The notes below the pieces were generated by a model, which was not told the DNA's origin, searched no databases, and saw nothing but the letters and a program-made list of their open reading frames with translations. Below, piece by piece: positions 24,583 to 32,400 of a stretch of 32,410 nt of DNA. The stretch comes from Clostridia bacterium (GTDB lineage: Bacteria > Bacillota > Clostridia > Christensenellales > UBA3700). Position numbers and translations under genes: made by a program. The DNA is taken from the NCBI GenBank assembly GCA_029060025.1, contig JAIDUV010000029.1:1-32410 (forward strand), given 5' to 3'. Numbering within the stretch: the first letter of the stretch is position 1; each line of letters opens with the position of its first letter.

Positions 24583-25232
24583 TATTTTCTACCTCCGATA
24601 ATGGACTGCACTTTTTCTACAAATGCCCTGCAAGTCTTTTCCACCTTGTCAAAGTCTCCTGTCTTGGCGTCCTTTGTTAGGAAAGAGCCTGCGCCCACAG
24701 CGTACGCACCCACCTTAAACCACTCCTCGACGTTGTCTTGACTGACGCCGCCGGTAGGCATAATATTTGCGTTGGGGAAAGGTCCTTTGAGTGCTTTAAG
24801 TCCCGCAGGTTTTGCAATATCTCCTGGGAAAAGTTTGAGTATATCCACGCCGTACTCCATTGCCGTTTGCGCCTCTGTCGGGGTCATAACTCCGCTCATA
24901 ACAGGCACTCCGTATCTATTGCACATCTTTATCGTGTCGACGTTGAGTGACGGACTAACTATAAATTGAGCGCCGGCAAGCATAGCGATCCTCGCCGTCT
25001 CGGGGTCGAGCACCGTACCTGCGCCCACAAGCATATCACTGCCGGCATACTTCTCGACAAGAATCTTGATAAGTTCGTCTGCTCTTGGCACGGTAAAAGT
25101 GACTTCTATCACCTTGATGCCGCCCTTATAACAAGCCTCGACAGTCTTGATTGCCTCTTGCAAGTCGTTGCCTCTGATTACGACGACGACGCCTTGCTGC
25201 TTTATCGTTTGATACACATCGTATTTTTTCAT
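24582..25232 (-). CDS. kdgA: 2-keto-3-deoxy-6-phosphogluconate (KDPG/KHG) aldolase
   Basis: This 216-residue class I aldolase cleaves KDPG to pyruvate and glyceraldehyde-3-phosphate. Active-site residues are in place: Arg20 (VVIRGN), Glu43 (VIEVTF) and the Schiff-base Lys133 (ILKLFPGD), with the phosphate-binding PTGGVSQDN near 165. Length and motifs match Eda/KdgA. It is the first gene of the long minus-strand uronate run, with GAGGT 5 bases before the ATG. The leader contains a perfect 17-base palindrome and the promoter lies 64 bases upstream, so the set is probably induced through this site. Confidence 0.95.
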   Translation of the reverse strand: MKKYDVYQTIKQQGVVVVIRGNDLQEAIKTVEACYKGGIKVIEVTFTVPRADELIKILVEKYAGSDMLVGAGTVLDPETARIAMLAGAQFIVSPSLNVDTIKMCNRYGVPVMSGVMTPTEAQTAMEYGVDILKLFPGDIAKPAGLKALKGPFPNANIMPTGGVSQDNVEEWFKVGAYAVGAGSFLTKDAKTGDFDKVEKTCRAFVEKVQSIIGGRK

Positions 25233-25251
25233 ATACTACCTCGTATTAAGG

Positions 25252-25268
25252 TTGCTTTGACAAAGCAA
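25252..25268. promoter_or_regulatory. Palindromic candidate operator in the kdgA leader
   Basis: TTGCTTTGACAAAGCAA is a perfect 8-1-8 inverted repeat about 20 bases downstream of the expected transcription start and about 20 upstream of kdgA. The position suits a repressor roadblock (LacI- or GntR-type). It could also fold as a small RNA hairpin. Confidence 0.5.
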
Positions 25269-25295
25269 TCCGATGATTTTCTCAATTACACGAAT

Positions 25296-25324
25296 ATTAT
25301 AATATACGGACTATAAAAAAACAA
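25296..25324 (-). promoter_or_regulatory. Promoter of the uronate operon
   Basis: On the minus strand TTGTTT (25319-25324) and TATAAT (25296-25301) are separated by 17 bases. The poor -35 box fits a promoter that needs an activator, consistent with the divergent AraC-type gene. Confidence 0.65.
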
Positions 25325-25346
25325 TACTCTTTTTGCATTAAAATTA

Positions 25347-25375
25347 TGGACAAAATAGGATTTTATGTGTATAAT
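25347..25375 (+). promoter_or_regulatory. Promoter of the AraC-type regulator
   Basis: TGGACA (25347-25352) and TATAAT (25370-25375) have a 17-base spacer. The -10 box lies 36 bases before the ATG. It is back-to-back with the operon promoter, about 23 bases between the -35 boxes. Confidence 0.75.
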
Positions 25376-25411
25376 GATTTTAATAATATGTGACAAGAGA
25401 GGAAATATTTT

Positions 25412-26179
25412 ATGCCGGCAATCAATTATATCGGAAAAAATTTTAAAACTTACGACGTAAAACAGCACAAACACAGTTATTGGGAGTTGATTTACTGCAC
25501 AGCGGGAAGCGGAACGATAATTTTTGAAAATGCAAAGCCGCTTGAATATAATGTGAACGAAATAGTAGTCATTCCGCCCAATACTTTGCACAGCAACACT
25601 TCCCAAACCGGCTTCAAAAATATCCATCTGACGGTCGCAGGCTGGACGCCGAGTTTCAAAAACGCAATCGTAGTCAAGGACAACCAACAAAAAGACCTTT
25701 ACACGACAATGGATATGTGTTATAGACATTTCTCTGCAATGTCTGGCTGTTCTTCCAATATAATTATGGCGTTTACCGACTTGATTTTGGGATTTATTTC
25801 AGAGTTTGACGGTTCTTCGCAGACAAGCCAACATATTGAACTAATTGCCAATGCAATAATAGAGAATTTCTACGACGCCAATTTCTCAATCGACAGCATC
25901 TATAGTCAATTCGACCTGTCAAAAGATTATATAAGAAGACAGTTTATCAAAGAAAAAGGCGTGTCTCCCCTTCAATTTCTCAATCAGACGCGTATCAATT
26001 CCGCTCAAAAACTTTTGCTTTCACGCAATATAAATAATTTGAAGATATATGAGATTGCCGAGCGTTGCGGTTTCAACGACCAACTGTACTTCTCAAGAGT
26101 ATTTAAAAAATTCGCAGGCGTCTCGCCAAAAGAATATGTAGGCGAACCAAAAAACGACAATTACAATGAAGAAGATTGA
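25412..26179 (+). CDS. AraC-family regulator with cupin sensor domain, probable regulator of the uronate locus
   Basis: This 255-residue protein has an N-terminal cupin-type sensor (about 10-90: HKHSYWELIYCTAGSGTI, then VIPPNTLHSN). The C-terminal DNA-binding domain has two helix-turn-helix motifs at about 158-205 (SIDSIYSQFDLSKDYIRRQF) and 212-245 (IYEIAERCGFNDQLYFSRVF), ending in the family signature FKKFAGVSPKEY. Such proteins usually activate sugar catabolic genes on binding a ligand. It is divergently transcribed from the kdgA operon across a 179-base spacer, which makes that operon the likely target. GAGAGGA precedes the ATG. Confidence 0.92.
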   Translation: MPAINYIGKNFKTYDVKQHKHSYWELIYCTAGSGTIIFENAKPLEYNVNEIVVIPPNTLHSNTSQTGFKNIHLTVAGWTPSFKNAIVVKDNQQKDLYTTMDMCYRHFSAMSGCSSNIIMAFTDLILGFISEFDGSSQTSQHIELIANAIIENFYDANFSIDSIYSQFDLSKDYIRRQFIKEKGVSPLQFLNQTRINSAQKLLLSRNINNLKIYEIAERCGFNDQLYFSRVFKKFAGVSPKEYVGEPKNDNYNEED

Positions 26180-26206
26180 GTAATTGAAAAACTTGTTTAA
26201 ATTTTG

Positions 26207-26235
26207 TTGAGAATTTTAGTCAAAAGTGCTAAAAT
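26207..26235 (+). promoter_or_regulatory. Promoter of the small membrane protein gene, overlapped by a palindrome
   Basis: TTGAGA (26207-26212) and TAAAAT (26230-26235) are 17 bases apart. The inverted repeat AATTTTAG (26212-26219)/CTAAAATT (26229-26236) spans the spacer and the -10 box. It could be an operator, or a weak terminator for the araC gene. Confidence 0.6.
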
Positions 26236-26265
26236 TTTATAAAACTAATTTTGGAGGAATTAAAT

Positions 26266-26601
26266 ATGGCAAAAAAGAAAAAAGAAGCAAAATCTAGATC
26301 AACAACAGTAACTTCCGGCACTATTACCGGCATTTGCTGCGCTACCGCAATCGTATTATCAATCATTATCTTCTTTGTCAATTTGATATTGCAGTGGGCA
26401 GGCGTAAGTCTTAGCGGCGTCAGTGCCAAAATTATGGGAGCAATGAACTTAATACAAATGATTGCTGTGTCTGTTGCCGTATGCCTGGGCGCTTACAGAT
26501 ATTCAAGAGGCAAAACAAAAGGCGTAAAAACTTTGATAATTGCTTGCATAATCATATACTTGGTTTTGGCAGTAGTTTGGGGTTTCTACGGAATTATCTA
26601 A
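26266..26601 (+). CDS. Small three-helix membrane protein of unknown function
   Basis: This 111-residue protein starts with a basic cytosolic segment (MAKKKKEAKSR) and has three hydrophobic stretches at about 22-44, 56-76 and 88-110. It is followed by an immediate terminator. I do not recognise a family. I chose the ATG at 26266 because GGAGGA lies 7 bases upstream; the frame also opens at a TTG at 26251, but that would place the ribosome binding site inside the gene. It has its own promoter and terminator, so it is a stand-alone unit not evidently tied to the uronate genes. Confidence 0.75.
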   Translation: MAKKKKEAKSRSTTVTSGTITGICCATAIVLSIIIFFVNLILQWAGVSLSGVSAKIMGAMNLIQMIAVSVAVCLGAYRYSRGKTKGVKTLIIACIIIYLVLAVVWGFYGII

Positions 26602-26621
26602 TAGACAATAACAAAAAATAT

Positions 26622-26652
26622 GCGGAACGCAAATGCGCTCCGCTATTTTTTT
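26622..26652 (+). terminator. Rho-independent terminator of the small membrane protein gene
   Basis: The stem GCGGAACGC/GCGCTCCGC (one internal mismatch, AAAT loop) is followed by TATTTTTTTATA. It lies 20 bases past the stop codon. Confidence 0.85.
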
Positions 26653-26681
26653 ATAGATATTTTATTCAATATACTCAAGAT

Positions 26682-26833
26682 GAGATTTCTCCATTACGCT
26701 TCGCTCAATATGACATAATGTATTTGTCATTTCGACAAACTTTTTTGTCATCTCGACCGTAGTGGAGAGATCTAATCCTTTTGTAATAATTGATTGAGAT
26801 TTCTCCACTTCGCTTCGCTACGGTCGAAATGAC
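26682..26833. repeat. Cluster of REP-like units
   Basis: This holds an inverted pair opening GTCATCTCGACCGTAGTGGA (26747) and closing CGCTACGGTCGAAATGAC (26833), plus a further unit at 26682-26714 and a partial at 26726. It fills the left part of the 390-base gap. Bases 26834-26915 show no gene or clear structure. Confidence 0.8.
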
Positions 26834-26915
26834 ATATTATAGCGCGGGCGTCAATGACATTATAACCGCTACACTCAATATAACGCGTTAATGCACAACT
26901 CTCGCCTTAAATATT

Positions 26916-26953
26916 CACCCTGAGCGAAGCGCCAGCGTAGTCGAATGGGTCTC
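26916..26953. repeat. Second type of REP-like palindrome
   Basis: CACCCTGAGCGAAGC at the left and GTCGAATGGGTCT at the right form an imperfect palindrome. It differs from the GTCATTTCGA units by its ACCCTGAG/GGGT ends. It is a single copy in the window. Confidence 0.55.
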
Positions 26954-26957
26954 TAAT

Positions 26958-26991
26958 AGATAAATGGAACGCTTTTGCGTTCCATTTATCT
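26958..26991 (-). terminator. Strong terminator hairpin of the giant surface-protein gene
   Basis: A perfect 15-bp stem (AGATAAATGGAACGC/GCGTTCCATTTATCT) with a TTTT loop begins directly after the stop codon. The trailing U-tract on the minus strand is poor (ATTAGAG), so it may act more as an mRNA 3'-end stabiliser. Confidence 0.7.
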
Positions 26992-29900
26992 TTATTTCTT
27001 ACTTCTCATAGCCCTCTGCTCTTTGAGCAAATCTTGATAGCGCTCTATCTGGTCGTCTCTCAAGTCCACCATCTTCTTTGCCGTCTCAAAGGCTTGTTTG
27101 TCACTTACTACCACTTCTGTCTCTTTGACTTTTACCTTTGTGCCGTCTCCTGTCGCGTCTCTTCTGATGTCTTTCATATACTCGTCTTCCATCTTGAGTA
27201 ACGCTACCGTTGTATCTTTCTTTATCGTAAGTTTGATAAGCGGATTCGTACTTGTCAGTCCGTATACCACAAAGTATGTCGACTTCTTCTCTTTACACTT
27301 ATACTTTGTAAGCGCATAATCTCTCAAGCCGTCAAAGTATTTCTTTTGCTCCTTGCTGAGCAATGCGTATGCTTCGTCTAGTGTAAGTCTAGGAGCCTTT
27401 TCTACTTTTGGCTTTGCAGGTGCGGTTACTTTTACTTGCTTCTCTACTACCTTCTCAACCACTTTTTCTACAGGTACTTCGACTATCTTCTCGACTGGCA
27501 CTTCGACTTTTACTTCTTTCTCAACAACTTTTTCGACTTCGACCGGTACCTCAACTATTTTCTCTACCGGTACTTCAACGACTTTTTCCACTATCTTTTC
27601 GATAGGTACTTCTTTTTCGATTACCTTCTCGACGACTTGAGTAGAGTTGTCTTTTTCTAGCAACTTTGCAATAAGCGCTTCTTGAGTCTTCATCATCTGT
27701 TCAAAACGCTCGTCATTCTTGTCTATCATCTGCTTGACCACGTCTTCGTTTACTGCGCTTGTGACGGTAACTTCTTTCTCGACTACTTTTTCCGTAGGTT
27801 GCTCTGCAAGTTTTTGCATCAATCTTTCGTTTTGCTCAATAAGTTTGTTGACAAGTTCGTCATTTGTAGACGCTTGTTGCGGCAACATCTGTTGCATACC
27901 GGGCAAGAGCGCAGTCACCGTCTCGGATATAAGTCCTCTCATTTCCTCTATGCCTAAGCCCTGCTGAACTACGTAACCGCCTTGAGACATTCCCTGTCCC
28001 ATATTACCGCCGTTCATTCCTTGCATTCCCATAAACATCATTCGCAGATTCTCGTCGCGTTTGCGTTCCTCTAAATCCCTTTGATTACGGTTGTACTCTT
28101 CAAGGCAATCTTCGTAATTCTCTTCCGCCTTGTTACATCTATTCTTGGCTATTATCATTATCACCAGACTTGCAACCGCCAATCCCATCAACGTACACGC
28201 TATTGCAGTCCATCCGCTCTCTGCCATTCCCAAGAAGGGAGCAATTGCGTATACCGTCTCCAACTTGTCGGCTTTCTTCTTGTACTTCTTGCGCTTGCTC
28301 TCATAGCCCGCCGTCTTGGATAAGAATATTATTATCAGAACAATAGATATTATGCCGGCTATCAACTGCCACAGCGGTATCTCTTTAAGTTTGGCAAGTA
28401 TTTCGTCCAGCGTTCCGCTTCCGCCCTCGTCTCCGCTACCCGGGACGTTGCCGCTCGGATCATTTCCGCCAGGTTCTCCGCTAGGCAGATTTTCGTCGGG
28501 CGCATCAGGGTATGCGCTGGGATCACTTGGATCGCTGAGCACCTCATTGGCGCTTACGCTAAATTCTCTCCAATCCGTCTCATACGTACCGTCTGCAAAC
28601 GCATAGTTGGTCTTGTCCTTTATTACTGCTCGTATTTTATACGTGTTGCCTGACTTCAACTCGGCAAAACTCAACAAGTTGCCGTCCATATCGGCATACT
28701 TGTATTCTATACCTGCCAACTGTTTTTTGTTTATCTTTAGTGACGGCGGTTTGCGTACGTCAGTCCAATTACCGTCCGATCCGTCTATGCTCATTGTCTT
28801 GATTTCAAATTCTATGACAGCAACGCCGTCGTTTACGTTTTCACCGTCCAAATAAAATCCTGCAACGTTGCTTTTAAGACTGATCTCCACTCTGTACTGT
28901 CCTGCATTCTTTGGCGCGCCATCCAAAGGCGCAGTTGCGTCCTTATCGTAATATACTATATCAAAATCGCTCTCACTTAACGCCCCGCTTATACGCAATT
29001 TTACAGACTGTGAGTTGCCATTGTACGTCAAACTATTGTTGGCAAGCGTTACTTGCACTGCCGTTGCGCTTGTACCCACTGTGAAAGGTTGGGAATATTC
29101 TGCCGTTCCTGTAAACTCAACGTTGTTTGCATACGTCGACTTTATTACGGCTTTTGTCACGTAGTATTTAGCCACGTTTTCTTCCACCTCTATATCACTT
29201 TCACTCAACGCATTGCCTATCGGTTGATTTGTTGCCATATCCCATACGTAGTACTCATAATCTATTACGTTATTATCCTCAACTAGCGTCTGCCTTTGAT
29301 ACCTCTCGCCGTTGGAATCCGTCGCGTCCTCCAACTTCCAATTCAATGCAATTTGCATCTTGACTATTTCCCAATCTTTACTCCACTCAAAATCCGTCAA
29401 ACTTCCGCTTGGAGTAAATACGTAAGTCGTATTATCCGTACTAACAGGCAATATATAGTTGGTCGCATATTTAGAATCTGCCATATCGTAACCAAAACTT
29501 ACAGACGCTGTCTTCTTTACTCCGTCTACAGTATTTCCAGTAGTGATTCCCATATATTGGCTTACGACAAGACCTTTAGGCAGCGTAGCGCTATCTATCT
29601 CGATTTTCATCTCCTGCGCATTAGTACTAAAAGGTACTTTACCGTCATACTTCCACTTGACGCCCGATAGGTCGAACTTGGCTCTTTCTATCGTCCAATT
29701 CAACTCGTAAGTATCAGGTGTTCCGCTTGGCGTCAATATTCTAACTTGCGTGGTATAACTGTCTGCATTAGTACCAATACTGCCGTTTGTAGGACTTGCT
29801 GTTGTGCAATATCCACTTTGGAAATTTCCCGTATTGTAAGCCGTGTCTACTTTATATCCGCTGGGCGTAGTGACGTAAAACGTAAATTCTTTGCCATTGT

Positions 29901-32319
29901 ATACTATGGACTGATTTAATCCGCTAGTAATAGAATCGTTATAATCAATACTTGTTTCTTCAATCTTTGCATTGACTGAATTATTAGTATCTACTCCGTC
30001 TTCCATCAACCACCAAATAATATCGGGGCTGCCGGTATTCCTTTCCAACTTCAACGTCACAGTTTTTGCGAGAGAAAGGTCATAATTGCTATCTACCGTC
30101 GAAAGCGAGAGTATCCAATCTCCGTTGATTGGCAGTTTGCTTTGGCTCAAATCAAGTTCGATGCTTACCGAATTGGGCGAACTTGCGCTTACGTTGACTG
30201 TCGCAATCGAAGGCTTCGCGCTGTTTCTCGTAGCAATTATATCGTAAGTAAGAGGATTGCTTTCAAGAGGACTTGGCTTGTTTGTGCCATATCTGAGCGT
30301 AACGTTTTGGTTGATACCCATTACCGCGTTAATAATTCCATCTGTAGCGACGATTTCAAAGGTCAACTTTCTTTTCTTTATCTCAAACGTGATAAATTTG
30401 TCACTAGTGTCCTTACTTGCGCCATCCCATACGTTATATCCGTCTCCGCTTGCCGAATCATAAGGATTTTTTAGCACTACTTTAAGTGCGTTGGTATATA
30501 CCCCGGCGTCTTTTACCTTTATATAATGTCCGCTTTCTATACTAAATCTATTGTCACTTGGATTTGCCTTGACGACTTCCATATAATTATCGTCGTATAC
30601 AAGTTCATACATCTGCTCGTCAGAATTGTATTCAAACCAATCTGGCGCAGTTACGTTGTCAAACTTAGGCAGACTTTGCGTCTTGGTATCAATATGTATA
30701 TTAGTCGTATAATCTTTGTCCAACTTATAATTCTTGCTTACCGTCTCGTCTATCTCAACGCTCGCAGTATAATCTCCGACTTTCACAGGTTCGACAGTAT
30801 CGTTGTAACCTTTATTATCTTGATACCTTACGCGTAATAGCGAATTTAAGATATTAGGATCTGTCTTATCTGCCCCGCACAAATCGTTTACGTTAGGCGT
30901 AGCCGTAACAGAGCCTGCGCTTGTAGTCAAGTTGACTCTCAATTCCTTGGGATCTATTCTATACGTTATGGTATGAACGTTGGTCACCTCTTCTTTTGCC
31001 CAAGCATAATCATTGTTGACAATATTAAATCTTATTTGATAAGTGCCCGCATCCTTAAAATTACCGACGCTCATAGGATTGTTTGAAGGGTCGTAAAATT
31101 GTGTAGTGACTATCTTTGAATCGGCAAGTTGAGAATAATACCAACTCTCCTCTGAAATTTGATGCGTCAAACCGTCAAATGTGCCTATGATATTTTCAGG
31201 CAACGCCAATATCTTTCCTGCGTGCTGAGAGACGGTCTTTAAATTCAAGTGAAATGCAGGACGAACATAATACGGAGTACTATCACCGTGGAAACTCACA
31301 TACGTACTTGAGGTTTGATTTACCAATATGGAAAAACAACTATCATATTTTGCACTGCGCGTCCAATAATAATCCTTTCCATTATTTGCTGTCACTCTTT
31401 GAGCGTCATCAAATTTCCATAAACCAGAATTATCACCTGTCTGACCTACTTCCGTCAAACTCGGTATCCAAATACTATCGTTTGCCCAATTCGAATAGCC
31501 TGTTTTATTTAAATAAGATCCAGCGCTTCCTGTACCGCCGTTGTCCAAAGAATCGTTGTTTGATTCGTATCTAAACCTTATATTTGGAATTTCTGAAATA
31601 GCGCTTTGACTGTGTTGCCAAGACATATTGTCTGGCACTTCGATAAACTGTTTGATACTTCCCGGAACATCTGTACTTTTATCCATTGTATATATTGCCC
31701 ATTCATTTTCGGGATCTTGAGAAGCGTAACCGGACATTGCCGTTTCATTATAGGCATTAGCATAACTTCCACCATTGTTTAACACGTATGCTCTCATATA
31801 ACTCGTCCCATACATATTAGCAGGATAATCTCCAACCTTAGTATCAAAATATGTCGAAAATCCCGATTTTGGAACTTTATTTTCAACAGGATCTGCCAGA
31901 AATAGCGTCAAAATCGGTTCTCCATTTTTGTTTGGAGATAAATATGACGCAAGCCATTTTTTCCCGCCTAAAGTCACTACTATATCTTTCCCGCCAGTTG
32001 TTGCGGTATGTGATCTAAAATCAGCAGAGGACTTTGTCATTCCGTTGAGGTCGGTAATATCTGCTCCTGAAATTCCGCTTACCTGATCCAACAAACTTTG
32101 AAAAATGTCCTTGTCAAACACATATTTCCCAGATGATTTTTCATATCCTTTCAAAAGTATCTCATCCAAGTTAGTAGTGCTTGTTGGCACATCGGCAATA
32201 AGTGTTGCATCCGCCTTTTCTTTATAATTAAATATAAACGTAATATTTATAAGTAGCGCAATCAATATTGTGACGACTAAGACAAATATAATATTTATCT
32301 TTTTCTTACTCAAACTCAT
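26992..32319 (-). CDS. Giant membrane-anchored surface protein with Ig/MBG-like repeats and (V/I)EK repeat tail
   Basis: This 1775-residue protein has an N-terminal signal or anchor helix (8-31). A globular domain at about 85-385 has WIPSLTEVG, DYYWTRSA and YYVRPAFHLNL, typical of DUF6273-like domains in Firmicutes surface proteins. Many beta-sandwich repeats of MBG/Ig type follow (FKDAGTYQIRF, VKVGDYTASVEI, PKNAGQYRVEISL) to about 1250, then a Pro/Gly/Asp linker, a helix at about 1315-1337 and a second hydrophobic region at 1354-1391. The C-terminal part has charged helices, a Met/Gly/Gln-rich stretch, a (V/I)EK-VPVEK repeat (1561-1630) and a final ~130-residue globular domain. A role in adhesion or cell-surface architecture is inferred. 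There is no LPxTG motif. GAGGTG lies before the ATG. Confidence 0.8.
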   Translation of the reverse strand: MSLSKKKINIIFVLVVTILIALLINITFIFNYKEKADATLIADVPTSTTNLDEILLKGYEKSSGKYVFDKDIFQSLLDQVSGISGADITDLNGMTKSSADFRSHTATTGGKDIVVTLGGKKWLASYLSPNKNGEPILTLFLADPVENKVPKSGFSTYFDTKVGDYPANMYGTSYMRAYVLNNGGSYANAYNETAMSGYASQDPENEWAIYTMDKSTDVPGSIKQFIEVPDNMSWQHSQSAISEIPNIRFRYESNNDSLDNGGTGSAGSYLNKTGYSNWANDSIWIPSLTEVGQTGDNSGLWKFDDAQRVTANNGKDYYWTRSAKYDSCFSILVNQTSSTYVSFHGDSTPYYVRPAFHLNLKTVSQHAGKILALPENIIGTFDGLTHQISEESWYYSQLADSKIVTTQFYDPSNNPMSVGNFKDAGTYQIRFNIVNNDYAWAKEEVTNVHTITYRIDPKELRVNLTTSAGSVTATPNVNDLCGADKTDPNILNSLLRVRYQDNKGYNDTVEPVKVGDYTASVEIDETVSKNYKLDKDYTTNIHIDTKTQSLPKFDNVTAPDWFEYNSDEQMYELVYDDNYMEVVKANPSDNRFSIESGHYIKVKDAGVYTNALKVVLKNPYDSASGDGYNVWDGASKDTSDKFITFEIKKRKLTFEIVATDGIINAVMGINQNVTLRYGTNKPSPLESNPLTYDIIATRNSAKPSIATVNVSASSPNSVSIELDLSQSKLPINGDWILSLSTVDSNYDLSLAKTVTLKLERNTGSPDIIWWLMEDGVDTNNSVNAKIEETSIDYNDSITSGLNQSIVYNGKEFTFYVTTPSGYKVDTAYNTGNFQSGYCTTASPTNGSIGTNADSYTTQVRILTPSGTPDTYELNWTIERAKFDLSGVKWKYDGKVPFSTNAQEMKIEIDSATLPKGLVVSQYMGITTGNTVDGVKKTASVSFGYDMADSKYATNYILPVSTDNTTYVFTPSGSLTDFEWSKDWEIVKMQIALNWKLEDATDSNGERYQRQTLVEDNNVIDYEYYVWDMATNQPIGNALSESDIEVEENVAKYYVTKAVIKSTYANNVEFTGTAEYSQPFTVGTSATAVQVTLANNSLTYNGNSQSVKLRISGALSESDFDIVYYDKDATAPLDGAPKNAGQYRVEISLKSNVAGFYLDGENVNDGVAVIEFEIKTMSIDGSDGNWTDVRKPPSLKINKKQLAGIEYKYADMDGNLLSFAELKSGNTYKIRAVIKDKTNYAFADGTYETDWREFSVSANEVLSDPSDPSAYPDAPDENLPSGEPGGNDPSGNVPGSGDEGGSGTLDEILAKLKEIPLWQLIAGIISIVLIIIFLSKTAGYESKRKKYKKKADKLETVYAIAPFLGMAESGWTAIACTLMGLAVASLVIMIIAKNRCNKAEENYEDCLEEYNRNQRDLEERKRDENLRMMFMGMQGMNGGNMGQGMSQGGYVVQQGLGIEEMRGLISETVTALLPGMQQMLPQQASTNDELVNKLIEQNERLMQKLAEQPTEKVVEKEVTVTSAVNEDVVKQMIDKNDERFEQMMKTQEALIAKLLEKDNSTQVVEKVIEKEVPIEKIVEKVVEVPVEKIVEVPVEVEKVVEKEVKVEVPVEKIVEVPVEKVVEKVVEKQVKVTAPAKPKVEKAPRLTLDEAYALLSKEQKKYFDGLRDYALTKYKCKEKKSTYFVVYGLTSTNPLIKLTIKKDTTVALLKMEDEYMKDIRRDATGDGTKVKVKETEVVVSDKQAFETAKKMVDLRDDQIERYQDLLKEQRAMRSKK
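27430..27639 (-). repeat. In-frame (V/I)EK-VPVEK tandem repeat within the giant surface protein
   Basis: About 70 codons made of imperfect units such as VEKVVEK, VPVEKIVE and KEVKVEVPVEK. The DNA is correspondingly repetitive (TTTTCTAC/TTTTCGAC and GGTACTTC units), so length variation between strains is likely. Confidence 0.85.
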
Positions 32320-32371
32320 TTATACACCTCACGTATTCCAAAAAAAGTATACTTTTACTGACCCAAAGATA

Positions 32372-32400
32372 TTGCAAAATAAATATTCGTGAAGTATAAT
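32372..32400 (+). promoter_or_regulatory. Rightward promoter for a divergent gene outside the window
   Basis: TTGCAA (32372-32377) and TATAAT (32395-32400) are separated by 17 bases on the plus strand. The window ends 10 bases later. The promoter of the giant gene on the opposite strand is less clear (a TATACT at about 32348-32353 without a good -35 box). Confidence 0.55.

Noticed and set aside
8044-25232. Galacturonate/altronate branch (UxaA, UxaB) or beta-glucuronidase
   Set aside because: No reading frame shows those families, so the pathway is assigned to glucuronate-fructuronate-mannonate only.
24582-25411. Catabolite-response element upstream of kdgA
   Set aside because: The palindrome TTGCTTTGACAAAGCAA does not fit the cre consensus, so I describe it only as a candidate operator.
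27353-27660. Tandem repetitive DNA that could suggest a CRISPR or satellite array
   Set aside because: The repeats have no fixed unit or unique spacers and are in frame within the giant protein, encoding (V/I)EK-VPVEK residues.
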